Shown here: positions 41,711 through 50,294 of the stretch, one piece after another
Numbering within the stretch: the first letter of the stretch is position 1
Layout of the letters: each line of letters opens with the position of its first letter
DNA from: Oscillospiraceae bacterium
GTDB taxonomy: Bacteria > Bacillota > Clostridia > Oscillospirales > Ruminococcaceae
Direction of reading: 5' to 3'
DNA length: 64,000 nt
NCBI GenBank assembly: GCA_025758045.1
Contig: CP107208.1
Span: 1,860,001 to 1,924,000, forward strand
Notes under the pieces: generated by a model
The model's database searches: none
What the model was told of the DNA's origin: nothing
Seen by the model: only the letters and a program-made list of their open reading frames with translations
Made by a program: the position numbers and the translations under genes

Positions 41711-42616
41711 ATGCCCAAGGTAGGAATTGTTATCTCCAATTACAACGGCTGGCAGGATACGCTGGTCTGTCTGGACAGCCTGCAAAAGCAGACGTACAAG
41801 GACTTTGAAATTATCCTGCTGGACGATGCTTCGCCCAATGACTCGGTAGCGCAATTGCAGGATAAACTGCCTGCCAACACAGTGTTTCTGCCGCAAGAGC
41901 AGAACCTGGGCTTTGCTGCCGTCAACAATGTGGGTATGCGCCGTGCACTGGCCGATGGCTGCGACTATGTGCTGCTGCTGAACAACGACACCGCCGTTGC
42001 CCCCGATATGCTGGAGACCTTGCTGCGGGAGACCCCGGTGGGCGCCGTGAGCTGCCCAAAAATGTTGTTTATGAACCCGCCGGACGAAATCTGGTTTGCA
42101 GGCGGCACGCTGGATCCCGCTACCGGTAAGGTGAAGCACCTGGGCGGCCACGCTAAGGACGGTTCCGCCTTTGCCCAAAAGCAGCAGGTGAGCTTTATCA
42201 CGTTCTGCTGTGTGCTGTTGCCGCGGGCGGTCATTGAACAGGTTGGTTATCTCGACGAGACACTGTTTATGTATTGCGAGGATGTGGATTACTGCATCCG
42301 TTTAGGGCAAGCCGGTGTGCCGCTGTGGTTCCTGCCCGATGCCAAACTGTGGCATAAGGCAGGCGGCAGCGCAGGGGGCATGTTGTCGGTGTACTATATC
42401 ACCCGCAACACGCTGTATTTGACCTGCAAGGGCAAATCCCGCGCCTACGCGAAGAGGAAAACCGTGCTGCCGATTCTCACCGGCGCGGCCCGCTATGCGC
42501 TGACCAAGGCGCTGGGTCGCAAAAAAGGCCGCAGTTATGGCGCCTACCGTGGTGCCGTGGACTTTTGGAACGGCAAGATGGGGCGGATGGAACCGCCCAA
42601 AACGAAGGAGAATTGA
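41711..42616 (+). CDS. Glycosyltransferase family 2 (rhamnosyltransferase-like)
   Basis: 301 residues, inverting GT-A fold. KVGIVISNYNGWQDTLVCLD starts the nucleotide-sugar domain, LLDDASPNDS and LLLNNDTAV supply the acidic sites, and YCEDVDYCIRLGQAGVPL is typical of WbbL-type transferases. It adds one sugar to the growing glycan at the cytoplasmic face of the membrane. Donor and acceptor cannot be read from sequence. Confidence 0.85.
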   Translation: MPKVGIVISNYNGWQDTLVCLDSLQKQTYKDFEIILLDDASPNDSVAQLQDKLPANTVFLPQEQNLGFAAVNNVGMRRALADGCDYVLLLNNDTAVAPDMLETLLRETPVGAVSCPKMLFMNPPDEIWFAGGTLDPATGKVKHLGGHAKDGSAFAQKQQVSFITFCCVLLPRAVIEQVGYLDETLFMYCEDVDYCIRLGQAGVPLWFLPDAKLWHKAGGSAGGMLSVYYITRNTLYLTCKGKSRAYAKRKTVLPILTGAARYALTKALGRKKGRSYGAYRGAVDFWNGKMGRMEPPKTKEN

Positions 42617-42618
42617 TT

Positions 42619-43584
42619 TTGGCACAGACGCTGTCGATCATTCTGGCACAGTATTACCCGGATAAAATGCAGCTGCGCCACACGCTGGACTCGCTGCTGA
42701 TACAGGATACCTACGATTTTGAGCTCATCATCGCCGATGATGGCTCGCCGGAGGATTACTGGGATGACACCCACGCCTACTTGGCGGCCCACGACTTTAC
42801 CAACGTAAAACTGTCCAAAAACAAGGTCAACCAGGGCACAGTCACTAATATGCTCCACGCGGTGGAACTGGCCAGCGGGCAGTGGATCGCCGGTATCTCG
42901 CCGGGCGACTATGTGTACGATGCCTCCACCATCCGCTGGGTGCTGGACATGCTGCGCAGGGACGCTCCGCAGGTGGCCTTTGGAAAGTCCGCCTATTACC
43001 GGCAGGAAAGCGACGGCACGCTGGTGCAGCTGCCCGGGGAGACGCCGTTTGACCGCACCCCCTACGATGCGGCCCACTACGATAACAAGGCTATCCGCCG
43101 CAATGTGCTGTTGTACGATGACGGCATCAGCGGCATTGAAACAATGTACGAGCGCGGAATTTTCCTGGATGCGCTGCAAAAGATGAATGGCCGCGTCCGC
43201 TTTGCCGAGGACTTTGCCACCCGGTTGTTTGCCGTGCAGGGGGTTCCGATCCGCTGCTATGATCGGATTCTGCGCTGGTACGAGTACGGTACCGGTGTTT
43301 CCACCAACGAGAAGGCCCGCGCCAGGATGGAAGCCGATTGGCGCGCCATGCTGACGCTGATGCGGGAATTGTATCCCCAAGACCGGCTGGTCCGCCTGGC
43401 GTGGGAGTATTACCACAACGACCGCCACAAATCCCGCCTGTTGCGCGGGCTGATCGGCCGTCTGGTTGTGCCGCAGAACTGTGCGTTCAAAAAGGCGCAG
43501 CACAGCTGGCAGCCGCCGATTAACGGCGATATGGCTGAGTTGAAGAAAATCTACGCCTATGCCGAGGAGGACACACACGCATGA
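42619..43584 (+). CDS. Glycosyltransferase family 2, TTG start
   Basis: 321 residues. The only well-placed start is TTG 42619, 8 bases after AAGGAG and 2 bases after the previous stop. The GT-A domain shows LSIILAQYYPDKMQLRHTLD and LIIADDGSPEDYW; an acceptor-side GDYVYDAS is present. The C-terminal 100 residues are helical and basic. It overlaps the next gene by 4 bases, confirming operon structure. Confidence 0.8.
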   Translation: MAQTLSIILAQYYPDKMQLRHTLDSLLIQDTYDFELIIADDGSPEDYWDDTHAYLAAHDFTNVKLSKNKVNQGTVTNMLHAVELASGQWIAGISPGDYVYDASTIRWVLDMLRRDAPQVAFGKSAYYRQESDGTLVQLPGETPFDRTPYDAAHYDNKAIRRNVLLYDDGISGIETMYERGIFLDALQKMNGRVRFAEDFATRLFAVQGVPIRCYDRILRWYEYGTGVSTNEKARARMEADWRAMLTLMRELYPQDRLVRLAWEYYHNDRHKSRLLRGLIGRLVVPQNCAFKKAQHSWQPPINGDMAELKKIYAYAEEDTHA

Positions 43585-45134
43585 CAACTTTGCAGAGCAG
43601 GGAAGATGCCCTGCTGCGCCGGGTCAGGGCCTTTGATTGGGCCCGCCTGAAATGGTGCTTTGCCGCAACGGCGCTGTGTATGCTGCTGGCGCACGGCTTT
43701 GCATGGTTTAACCTGTTCCCCAGCCATGACGGCACGATTCTGGTTTTTGATGCCGATGTTGTTATGCTGCAGCTGGGGCGGTGGGTCGAACTGCTGTATT
43801 TTCGGTTTGTGCGTGGCAGAATCAATGCGCCATGGCTGAATGGAGCATTTACAATCGTGTGGACTTCACTGGCTGTATACTTGGTTGGAAAATTGCTGCA
43901 GCTGGGGAAAAAGGCAACGATAGCGCTGTGTGCGGTTTTCAGCACGGCAATCAGCGTGACCCTGCTATATGCGACGTACTACGATAAAACGGATTTGTAT
44001 GCCTGTGCCATGTTTCTGGCCGTTTGGGGCGTGTACGCGGTACGGCGCTTTCGCTGCCGCTGGTGGGGCGTGCTGTTCTGCAGCGGGTGCCTCTGCCTGG
44101 CGATGGGACTATACCAGGGGTACATCGAGTTTGCCATCGGGCTGTTCCTGATCTGCCTGCTGCGTGATTGCCTGACAGAGGATCTCGCTTGGGCAGAGTA
44201 TCTGCGCCGTGGGGTCACAGCCGTGGTTTCGCTGCTGCTGGGCGGCGTATTGTACGCTGTTTCGCTGAAAGTTGTGCTGGCCTATAAGCATCTGGAGTTG
44301 ATTGACAGCGATAACGGCCTGCAGCAGATGAGCCGTGCCGGGGTGGCGGATTACCTGGCCCGCCTGCCCGGCGCGTACAAACAGGTATTTACCACCCTGC
44401 TGGGGTATGATGTCTGGAACAACCGTGGCATGCGGTTGGCAACGGCTGTCTGCCTGCTGCTGGGTCTTGCCTGCCTGGTACTGGCCCTGTGTAAAAAGCC
44501 ACTGCGCGCCGCTGTGCAGGTGATTATCCTGTTAGTGCTGCTGCCGCTGGGGCTGAATGTGGTGTATCTGCTGTCGGAAAAGCACCCCACGCTGTTGATG
44601 CTGTACCCGGTGTATCTGGTGTATGCGTTGGTGCTGCTGCTGACTGGACTGGAGCCGGACACCATCCCCCGCAGCGCCGCCTGGCTGGCTTGCCTGCTGT
44701 GCGCCTTTATTGCCGTGCAAAATGTGATTTATGCCAACGGCGCTTACACCTACCGCAAACTGGTCTACGAGAACACACGCGCCCAGGTGTATACCATTAT
44801 GGCCAAGGTGGAGGACCTGCCCGGCTATGTGGAAGGAGAGACCCCGGTGGTTTTCTCCGGTGACTTTACGGATTCCAACTTCACCTACCACAACGACCTG
44901 ATCCGTCTGTATGAGGAAGGGGAGACCGGCCTTTCCGGCTCCGCCATTACCTATGACGGCACCATCAAGTGGTGGTTCGGCAATATCATGGGCAGCAGCG
45001 CCAAAGTGGTCAACACACAGGCGGAACTGGATGCCTGGGCCGAAAATCCTGCTGTGCAGGCCATGCCCAGTTACCCCGCCAGCGGCTGCATTGCCATGGT
45101 GGATGGTGCGGCTGTAATTAAACTGTCCGATTAA
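43581..45134 (+). CDS. GtrII-like polytopic membrane glycosyltransferase
   Basis: 517 residues with about 10-11 membrane helices, an N-terminal cytoplasmic segment, and a C-terminal extracytoplasmic domain of about 130 residues (from about 385). Topology and the early HGFAWFNLFPSHDG motif with acidic residues in the first loop resemble the GtrII glucosyltransferase family, which adds side-branch sugars from polyprenyl-phosphate donors outside the membrane. In this operon it probably decorates the exported or lipid-linked glycan. No dedicated polymerase or flippase of the Wzy type is visible. Confidence 0.7.
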   Translation: MTTLQSREDALLRRVRAFDWARLKWCFAATALCMLLAHGFAWFNLFPSHDGTILVFDADVVMLQLGRWVELLYFRFVRGRINAPWLNGAFTIVWTSLAVYLVGKLLQLGKKATIALCAVFSTAISVTLLYATYYDKTDLYACAMFLAVWGVYAVRRFRCRWWGVLFCSGCLCLAMGLYQGYIEFAIGLFLICLLRDCLTEDLAWAEYLRRGVTAVVSLLLGGVLYAVSLKVVLAYKHLELIDSDNGLQQMSRAGVADYLARLPGAYKQVFTTLLGYDVWNNRGMRLATAVCLLLGLACLVLALCKKPLRAAVQVIILLVLLPLGLNVVYLLSEKHPTLLMLYPVYLVYALVLLLTGLEPDTIPRSAAWLACLLCAFIAVQNVIYANGAYTYRKLVYENTRAQVYTIMAKVEDLPGYVEGETPVVFSGDFTDSNFTYHNDLIRLYEEGETGLSGSAITYDGTIKWWFGNIMGSSAKVVNTQAELDAWAENPAVQAMPSYPASGCIAMVDGAAVIKLSD

Positions 45135-45161
45135 CATGCCAGAAGAAAGGCAGATACAACG

Positions 45162-45575
45162 ATGATTATTCAAACGATCCGCATGAAAAGCGTCACCGCC
45201 GAGGGTATGGGCACCCTCTCGGTCTTTGAGGCCGAGCACGATGTGCCCTTTGCCATCAAGCGCATCTACTACATCCACAACGTCCCGGCGGGCGTCCAGC
45301 GCGGCGGCCACGCCCACAAAAAGCTGCGCCAACTGCTGTGGTGCCCCTACGGCAAAATTCTCATCAAACTGGATGACGGATTTGAAAAGGCTGAAGTTAT
45401 GCTGGACAGCCCCGACAAAGGCCTGATCGTGGAAAGCAACATGTGGCGCGACATGCTGTGGCAGCAGGACAATTCCGTTCTCTGCGTTGCCGCTGACTCC
45501 TACTATGCGCCAGATGATTATATCCGTGATTACGGAGAATTTCTGAATCGGGTGAAAAGAGGAGTCAAAGACTAA
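45162..45575 (+). CDS. fdtA: FdtA/QdtA-type dTDP-4-oxo-6-deoxyglucose 3,4-ketoisomerase
   Basis: 137 residues, single cupin. RGGHAHKKLRQLLWCPYGK and ILIKLDDG carry the histidines and loop typical of WxcM/FdtA ketoisomerases, and YYAPDDYIRDYGEF is the family C-terminus. It converts dTDP-4-oxo-6-deoxyglucose to the 3-oxo isomer that the aminotransferase at 40593 would use. Whether the galacto (FdtA) or gluco (QdtA) product forms cannot be told from sequence alone. It overlaps the acetyltransferase gene by one base. Confidence 0.82.
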   Translation: MIIQTIRMKSVTAEGMGTLSVFEAEHDVPFAIKRIYYIHNVPAGVQRGGHAHKKLRQLLWCPYGKILIKLDDGFEKAEVMLDSPDKGLIVESNMWRDMLWQQDNSVLCVAADSYYAPDDYIRDYGEFLNRVKRGVKD

Positions 45576-46045
45576 TGCAGTTGCGTCGTTTACAGATTGA
45601 AGATGCTCCGCTAATGTTGGAGTGGATGCATGACCCGGATGCAGTCGCGCATATGCACGCCCGATTCGGGGCGATGACATTAGCAGATTGCCAGGCGTTC
45701 ATTCAGGCTGCCCAGTCGGATTGTCCAAACCTGCATAGAGCGGTGGCAGATGATAAAGGGGTGTATCTGGGAACGGTAAGTTTAAAAAACATCGACAAAC
45801 AATGCAGACAGGCGGAGTTTGCCATTGCGGTGCGGCGAGCCGCTATGGGACAGGGGGTTTCGCCCTGGGCTATGAATGCGATGCTTTCCTTTGGATTTGC
45901 CGAACTTGGACTACAACGCATTTATTGGTGCGCAGACGCGGCCAATGTTCGCGCCTGTCGTTTTTATGAAAAACAGGGGTATCACCCTTGTGAAACAACA
46001 CCGGATAGGCACAATCTACTCTGGTATGAAGTGACCAACGGTTAA
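45575..46045 (+). CDS. GNAT-family N-acetyltransferase
   Basis: 156 residues, GNAT fold: MQLRRLQIEDAPLMLEWMHD at the N-terminus, the acetyl-CoA loop around VRRAAMGQGVSPWAMNAML, and ANVRACRFYEKQGYHP. Its place directly after the ketoisomerase suggests it acetylates the 3-amino sugar, the job done by a left-handed beta-helix enzyme (FdtC/QdtC) in known pathways. GC content is lower than in the flanking genes. Confidence 0.75.
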   Translation: MQLRRLQIEDAPLMLEWMHDPDAVAHMHARFGAMTLADCQAFIQAAQSDCPNLHRAVADDKGVYLGTVSLKNIDKQCRQAEFAIAVRRAAMGQGVSPWAMNAMLSFGFAELGLQRIYWCADAANVRACRFYEKQGYHPCETTPDRHNLLWYEVTNG

Positions 46046-46059
46046 AGGAGAATTTATCC

Positions 46060-47127
46060 ATGGCGAAACCTAAGGTCAGTATCCTGATCTCGTTTTACAA
46101 TTTGGAACCCTATGTGGATCAGACTCTGCAGAGTGTACTGAGTCAGCAGACAACTTTTGATGTAGAGGTAGTTTGTGCTGATGATGGTTCAGATGATGGT
46201 ACACAGGAAAAGCTGCATGATTGGTGCAGTCGATTCCCAGACAAAATCAGAATGTTTGTTATGGAACGTCAGCCGGGTGTGAAGCAGGATAATCGCAGCC
46301 GCATTCGCAGGTTAAATGCTATCCGGGGCCGTCTTTTTCGTGAAGCGCAGGGCGAATATATCTGTTACCTGGATGGCGATGATTTTTATACCGATGTCCA
46401 TAAATTGCAAAAACAAGCGGACATTTTGGACGCTGATACGGCGCACCAATATGTAGCCTGCGGCCATAACGGCTGCTATTACTGGCAAAGCACCGGCAAA
46501 ACAAAGCCAATCGAAAAGCCTATCCGTGAGTGTGGGTTGACAGCGCGGGAGTATTGGAGCTTTTTGTATATCCATACCAACGCACTGATGTTCCGTAATC
46601 TCGGTCTGCAGGGTATCGACCCTTATGCCAGCGGTGTAACGATCGACGATAATATGCTGACGGCGCAATTTTTGCCCTACGGTGGCATTTATTATTTGCC
46701 GGACTGCATGTTTGACTACCGCCAGACCGAGGGCAGTACCTTTCACTTACGCAGCTCCTATCAGAACTACATGCTCAACGCCCTGATGGTCTACGAGCAA
46801 AATCGAGTAGCCAGGGGATTTTTAGGGGCCAGTCTGGTGCGCACAATCTACGAGTACCAGCAACTCTACGCCCACCGTAAAGACCCGCAGTTGGCGGATG
46901 AAGCAGCGATTTTTCTTGAACATTTCCGTAGCTTTGGCGCTGGCCGTCTCTGCCGCCTGGTCAACTACAGCCGCGAAGCCCTGCCGGCGCGGCTTTGGTG
47001 CGAGGTGGAAAATAAATTCTGGTTCTTTATGACCAAGGTGTTCCGCCATTTTATCTGGAAACCCAAAGTACGAGCCCTGCTGGAGGAAGCACGCATCAAA
47101 CTAGAACAGCAGTCTGCTGCTCAATAA
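46060..47127 (+). CDS. Glycosyltransferase family 2
   Basis: 355 residues. KVSILISFYNLEPYVDQTLQ, VVCADDGSDDGT and YICYLDGDDFYTD are the GT2 nucleotide-sugar and DxD-type sites. The first two thirds of the gene are lower in GC than the last third (from about 46830), suggesting a mosaic. The donor is unknown. Confidence 0.83.
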   Translation: MAKPKVSILISFYNLEPYVDQTLQSVLSQQTTFDVEVVCADDGSDDGTQEKLHDWCSRFPDKIRMFVMERQPGVKQDNRSRIRRLNAIRGRLFREAQGEYICYLDGDDFYTDVHKLQKQADILDADTAHQYVACGHNGCYYWQSTGKTKPIEKPIRECGLTAREYWSFLYIHTNALMFRNLGLQGIDPYASGVTIDDNMLTAQFLPYGGIYYLPDCMFDYRQTEGSTFHLRSSYQNYMLNALMVYEQNRVARGFLGASLVRTIYEYQQLYAHRKDPQLADEAAIFLEHFRSFGAGRLCRLVNYSREALPARLWCEVENKFWFFMTKVFRHFIWKPKVRALLEEARIKLEQQSAAQ

Positions 47128-47157
47128 TTACCTCTCTCCCAAAAAGAAAGGATTGCC

Positions 47158-48126
47158 ATGCCAACGATCAGCGTAATCATCCCGGTTTATAAAGTGGAGC
47201 GCTACCTGGACGCTTGCGTGGCCAGCGTGGTGGGGCAGACCTATCCCGATTTGGAGATCATTTTGGTTGATGACGGCAGCCCTGACAACTGCCCGGCCCT
47301 GTGCGATGCCTGGGCGGCGAAAGACACCCGCATCCGGGTCATCCACCGGTCGAATGGCGGTTTATCTGCGGCTCGCAACAGCGGGTTGGACATCTGTACT
47401 GGTGAATATATAGCCTTCGTGGACAGCGATGACCGCCTTGAGCCGGAAACGCTGGAACGCGCCTTGCGTGCCCAGCAAAGGTCCGGTGCAGATTTAGTCC
47501 TTTTCCACTACCTCTGCACTGATGAAAACGACCAACCCCTGCCGGACCGCACTCCGGCGGACCGTGAGGAAGAAGCGTTGACGCCGCCGCAATTCTGGGA
47601 AAAATTCTTTGCCAGCGGTGATGCCTGTACCTATTATGTGGTAGCATGGAACAAACTGTACAGAGCTGAGCTGTTCCATACGCTGCGCTATGCCGAGGGC
47701 AAGCGGTATGAGGATATGTTCCTTTTGCCGAATTTGGTTGGGCAGTGCAGGAAAATCCTCTGCCTGAATTTTCGCGGTTACCGCTATGCCCAGCGCACCG
47801 GCAGCATCATGTCCCAGGGTGACCCTCGCAACTACCTGGACCGCAGTGAATACCTGCTGGAATGGACCACTACCTTCGCCGCCAGGGGCGACACTCTGCG
47901 GGCCGAGGGGCTTTTGAACGACGCAATTGAAAATCTGGCCGAGAAAGACCGCTTCGACCTTTCCACCCCCGCCCAACAGCAGCGCTACCGCACAGCCTGC
48001 CGTGCCTGCGCCGATGCCTACTGCGACCTTGCCCAGCGCACCGGCCGGCGCAGTATGCTGTTGCGTGCCGCACTGCTGCGGTTGGGCCTGCCGGTTTACC
48101 AGGCTTTCCTCAAACACAAAGCGTAA
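47158..48126 (+). CDS. Glycosyltransferase family 2
   Basis: 322 residues. TISVIIPVYKVERYLDACV, LVDDGSPDNCP, GLSAARNSGLD and YIAFVDSDDRLEP are classic GT2 motifs. AAAGAAAGGA precedes the ATG. It is followed 12 bases later by the exporter permease gene. Confidence 0.87.
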   Translation: MPTISVIIPVYKVERYLDACVASVVGQTYPDLEIILVDDGSPDNCPALCDAWAAKDTRIRVIHRSNGGLSAARNSGLDICTGEYIAFVDSDDRLEPETLERALRAQQRSGADLVLFHYLCTDENDQPLPDRTPADREEEALTPPQFWEKFFASGDACTYYVVAWNKLYRAELFHTLRYAEGKRYEDMFLLPNLVGQCRKILCLNFRGYRYAQRTGSIMSQGDPRNYLDRSEYLLEWTTTFAARGDTLRAEGLLNDAIENLAEKDRFDLSTPAQQQRYRTACRACADAYCDLAQRTGRRSMLLRAALLRLGLPVYQAFLKHKA

Positions 48127-48138
48127 GGAGCTTTACTC

Positions 48139-48999
48139 ATGGAGCAAACACAACCCAAAAAGCAGTACCATGTGCATTACGGCCCTGCCGGGGGCCGCAC
48201 CCGCGTGGATTTTGATGAACTGTGGCGGTATAGGGATCTGATTTGGCTGTTTGTCAAGCGCGATTTTACCGTGCTGTACAAGCAGACGGTGCTGGGCCCG
48301 GCGTGGATTTTAATTAACCCGCTGCTGTCCATGGCTATGTACACGGTCATGTTCGGCACGATCGCCAACCTGTCCACAGGCGGTGTGCCGCAGCCGCTGT
48401 TCTACCTGGCAGGCACGGCCGTGTGGACCTTCTTCTCCTCCTGCATCAACAAGGTGTCGGGCACATTTACCACCAACTCCAACATCTTCAGCAAAGTGTA
48501 TTTTCCGCGGCTGGCCATGCCCATTTCCACAATGCTGTCCGGGTTCATCAACTTCCTGGTGCAGTTCGTGATGTTCTTCTGCCTGCTGCTGTTTTACGTG
48601 GTGCGCGGCGAGGTGGCCCCCAACTGGGCGGCTATGCCGCTGCTGCTTCCCATCGTGCTGCAGGTGGGCCTGCTGGGCCTGGGCTGCGGCATCATCGTGT
48701 CCAGCGTCACTACCCGCTACCGCGATCTGATGGTCGTTGTCACTTTCGGTGTGCAGCTGTGGATGTACGGTACGCCGGTGGTCTACCCGCTGTCGATGAT
48801 CTCCAACCCGCTGCTGCGCGCGGTGATGATCGCCAACCCGATGACCGCCCCGATGGAGAGCTTCCGCGCGGTCTGCTTCAACTCCGGCGAGGTATCGGTG
48901 CTGATGTGGGTCATCTCGCTGGCTTGGACGGTTGCGCTACTGGCGGTGGGTGTTTCGCTCTTCGGCAAGGTGGAAAAGACCTTTGTCGATACGGTCTGA
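48139..48999 (+). CDS. wzm: Polysaccharide ABC exporter permease (Wzm type)
   Basis: 286 residues with six membrane helices of the ABC-2 type. The N-terminal WRYRDLIWLFVKRDFTVLYK and ILINPLLSMAMYTVMFGTIA are typical of Wzm/TagG/RfbA permeases. It forms the export channel for an undecaprenyl-linked glycan together with the ATPase encoded next. Presence of this pair indicates ABC-dependent rather than Wzx/Wzy export. Confidence 0.92.
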   Translation: MEQTQPKKQYHVHYGPAGGRTRVDFDELWRYRDLIWLFVKRDFTVLYKQTVLGPAWILINPLLSMAMYTVMFGTIANLSTGGVPQPLFYLAGTAVWTFFSSCINKVSGTFTTNSNIFSKVYFPRLAMPISTMLSGFINFLVQFVMFFCLLLFYVVRGEVAPNWAAMPLLLPIVLQVGLLGLGCGIIVSSVTTRYRDLMVVVTFGVQLWMYGTPVVYPLSMISNPLLRAVMIANPMTAPMESFRAVCFNSGEVSVLMWVISLAWTVALLAVGVSLFGKVEKTFVDTV

Positions 49000-49012
49000 C
49001 GGGAGGTACAGC

Positions 49013-50290
49013 ATGGAAAATCAGGAATTGATGATCCGCGTGCAGGACGTCAAGAAGCAGTATCGCCTGGGCCAGATCGGCGGCGGTACACTGCGCGGCG
49101 ACCTGCAAAGCTGGTTGGCCCGCAAGCGCGGCAAGGAAGACCCCAATACCTTGATTGGCACCGACCAACGGCTGGTGGGCACCACCTTTATGGCGCTGAA
49201 CGGTGTCAGTTTTACGGTCAACAAGGGCGAAGCCGTGGGCATCATCGGCTCCAACGGCGCGGGCAAGTCCACGCTGCTGAAGCTGCTGACCCACGTGACG
49301 GCCCCTACCTCCGGCGATATTGACCTGTACGGCCGCGTGGCCTCGATGCTGGAAGTCGGCACCGGGTTCCACCCCGAGATGACGGGCCGCGAGAATGTCT
49401 ACCTCAATGGCGCCATTCTGGGCATGACCCGCGCCGAGATCGACGCCAAGATGGACCAGATTATCGAGTTTTCCGAGGTCGGAGACTTCATCGACACTCC
49501 GGTCAAGCGCTACTCCAGCGGCATGTACGTCAAGCTGGCTTTCAGCGTGGCGGCCCACTTGGACAGCGAAATTATGATCATGGACGAGGTTTTGGCCGTC
49601 GGCGACATGAAGTTCCAGAAAAAATGCCTGACCAAGATGCGCCAGGCCGCCAAGCAGGACGGCCGCACGGTGCTGTACGTCAGCCACAACATGGCCACCA
49701 TCCGCGACCTCTGCGACCGCTGCATCGTGCTGGACAAAGGCAAGGTCGTTTTTGATGGTGATGTTGACGAAGCTATTTCAATTTATTTGGCAACTAAGTC
49801 TCAGGCAACAGCCTATGTGGATTATTCCGATGTTAAGCGGGACAACTGGTTCAAGCGGGATAATCTGCGGCTGCAGACGGTGCAATTTGATGTGCCTTCG
49901 GTAGAAGGGATGGAACGCATCGAGCCGGTGAAAGTAAAGTATACCTTTACAGCAAAAGAAGCAGCAGAACATGTCGGACTTTTGTTCGAGGTGCGCGATG
50001 AGCTTGGTAATCCGCTGGCGGCATCCTGCCTGTATGGCTTGCAGCTGCATAAGGGTGAAAACCACGTAACAGTGGCTTACGACTTTTCAGTTCTGTCGCC
50101 AGGGCAGTACAGCAATTATTTTACAACGATTTCTTTTGGCGATGGTGGAAGTTATGCTGTGGAGGACTGGGTACCTGGTATTCAGTTCAAAATTGTAGAT
50201 ACAAAAGCAAATGAAAATAGACTGGAATGGAACGCAAAAGATTTGGGCGTAATCCAGTTGCCGGATGCCTGTATGTGTGAGGAGGGCTGA
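49013..50290 (+). CDS. wzt: Polysaccharide ABC exporter ATPase with cargo-binding domain (Wzt type)
   Basis: 425 residues. The nucleotide-binding domain (about 1-245) has Walker A GSNGAGKST, signature YSSGMYVKLAF, Walker B IMIMDEVLAVGD and switch His in YVSHNMATI. A C-terminal beta-sandwich (about 250-425) corresponds to the Wzt carbohydrate-binding domain that recognises the finished glycan end. The GC content drops abruptly near 49750, exactly at the domain border. ATG 49013 follows GGGAGG. The GT6 gene starts 4 bases after the stop. Confidence 0.92.
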   Translation: MENQELMIRVQDVKKQYRLGQIGGGTLRGDLQSWLARKRGKEDPNTLIGTDQRLVGTTFMALNGVSFTVNKGEAVGIIGSNGAGKSTLLKLLTHVTAPTSGDIDLYGRVASMLEVGTGFHPEMTGRENVYLNGAILGMTRAEIDAKMDQIIEFSEVGDFIDTPVKRYSSGMYVKLAFSVAAHLDSEIMIMDEVLAVGDMKFQKKCLTKMRQAAKQDGRTVLYVSHNMATIRDLCDRCIVLDKGKVVFDGDVDEAISIYLATKSQATAYVDYSDVKRDNWFKRDNLRLQTVQFDVPSVEGMERIEPVKVKYTFTAKEAAEHVGLLFEVRDELGNPLAASCLYGLQLHKGENHVTVAYDFSVLSPGQYSNYFTTISFGDGGSYAVEDWVPGIQFKIVDTKANENRLEWNAKDLGVIQLPDACMCEEG

Positions 50291-50294
50291 CAGA

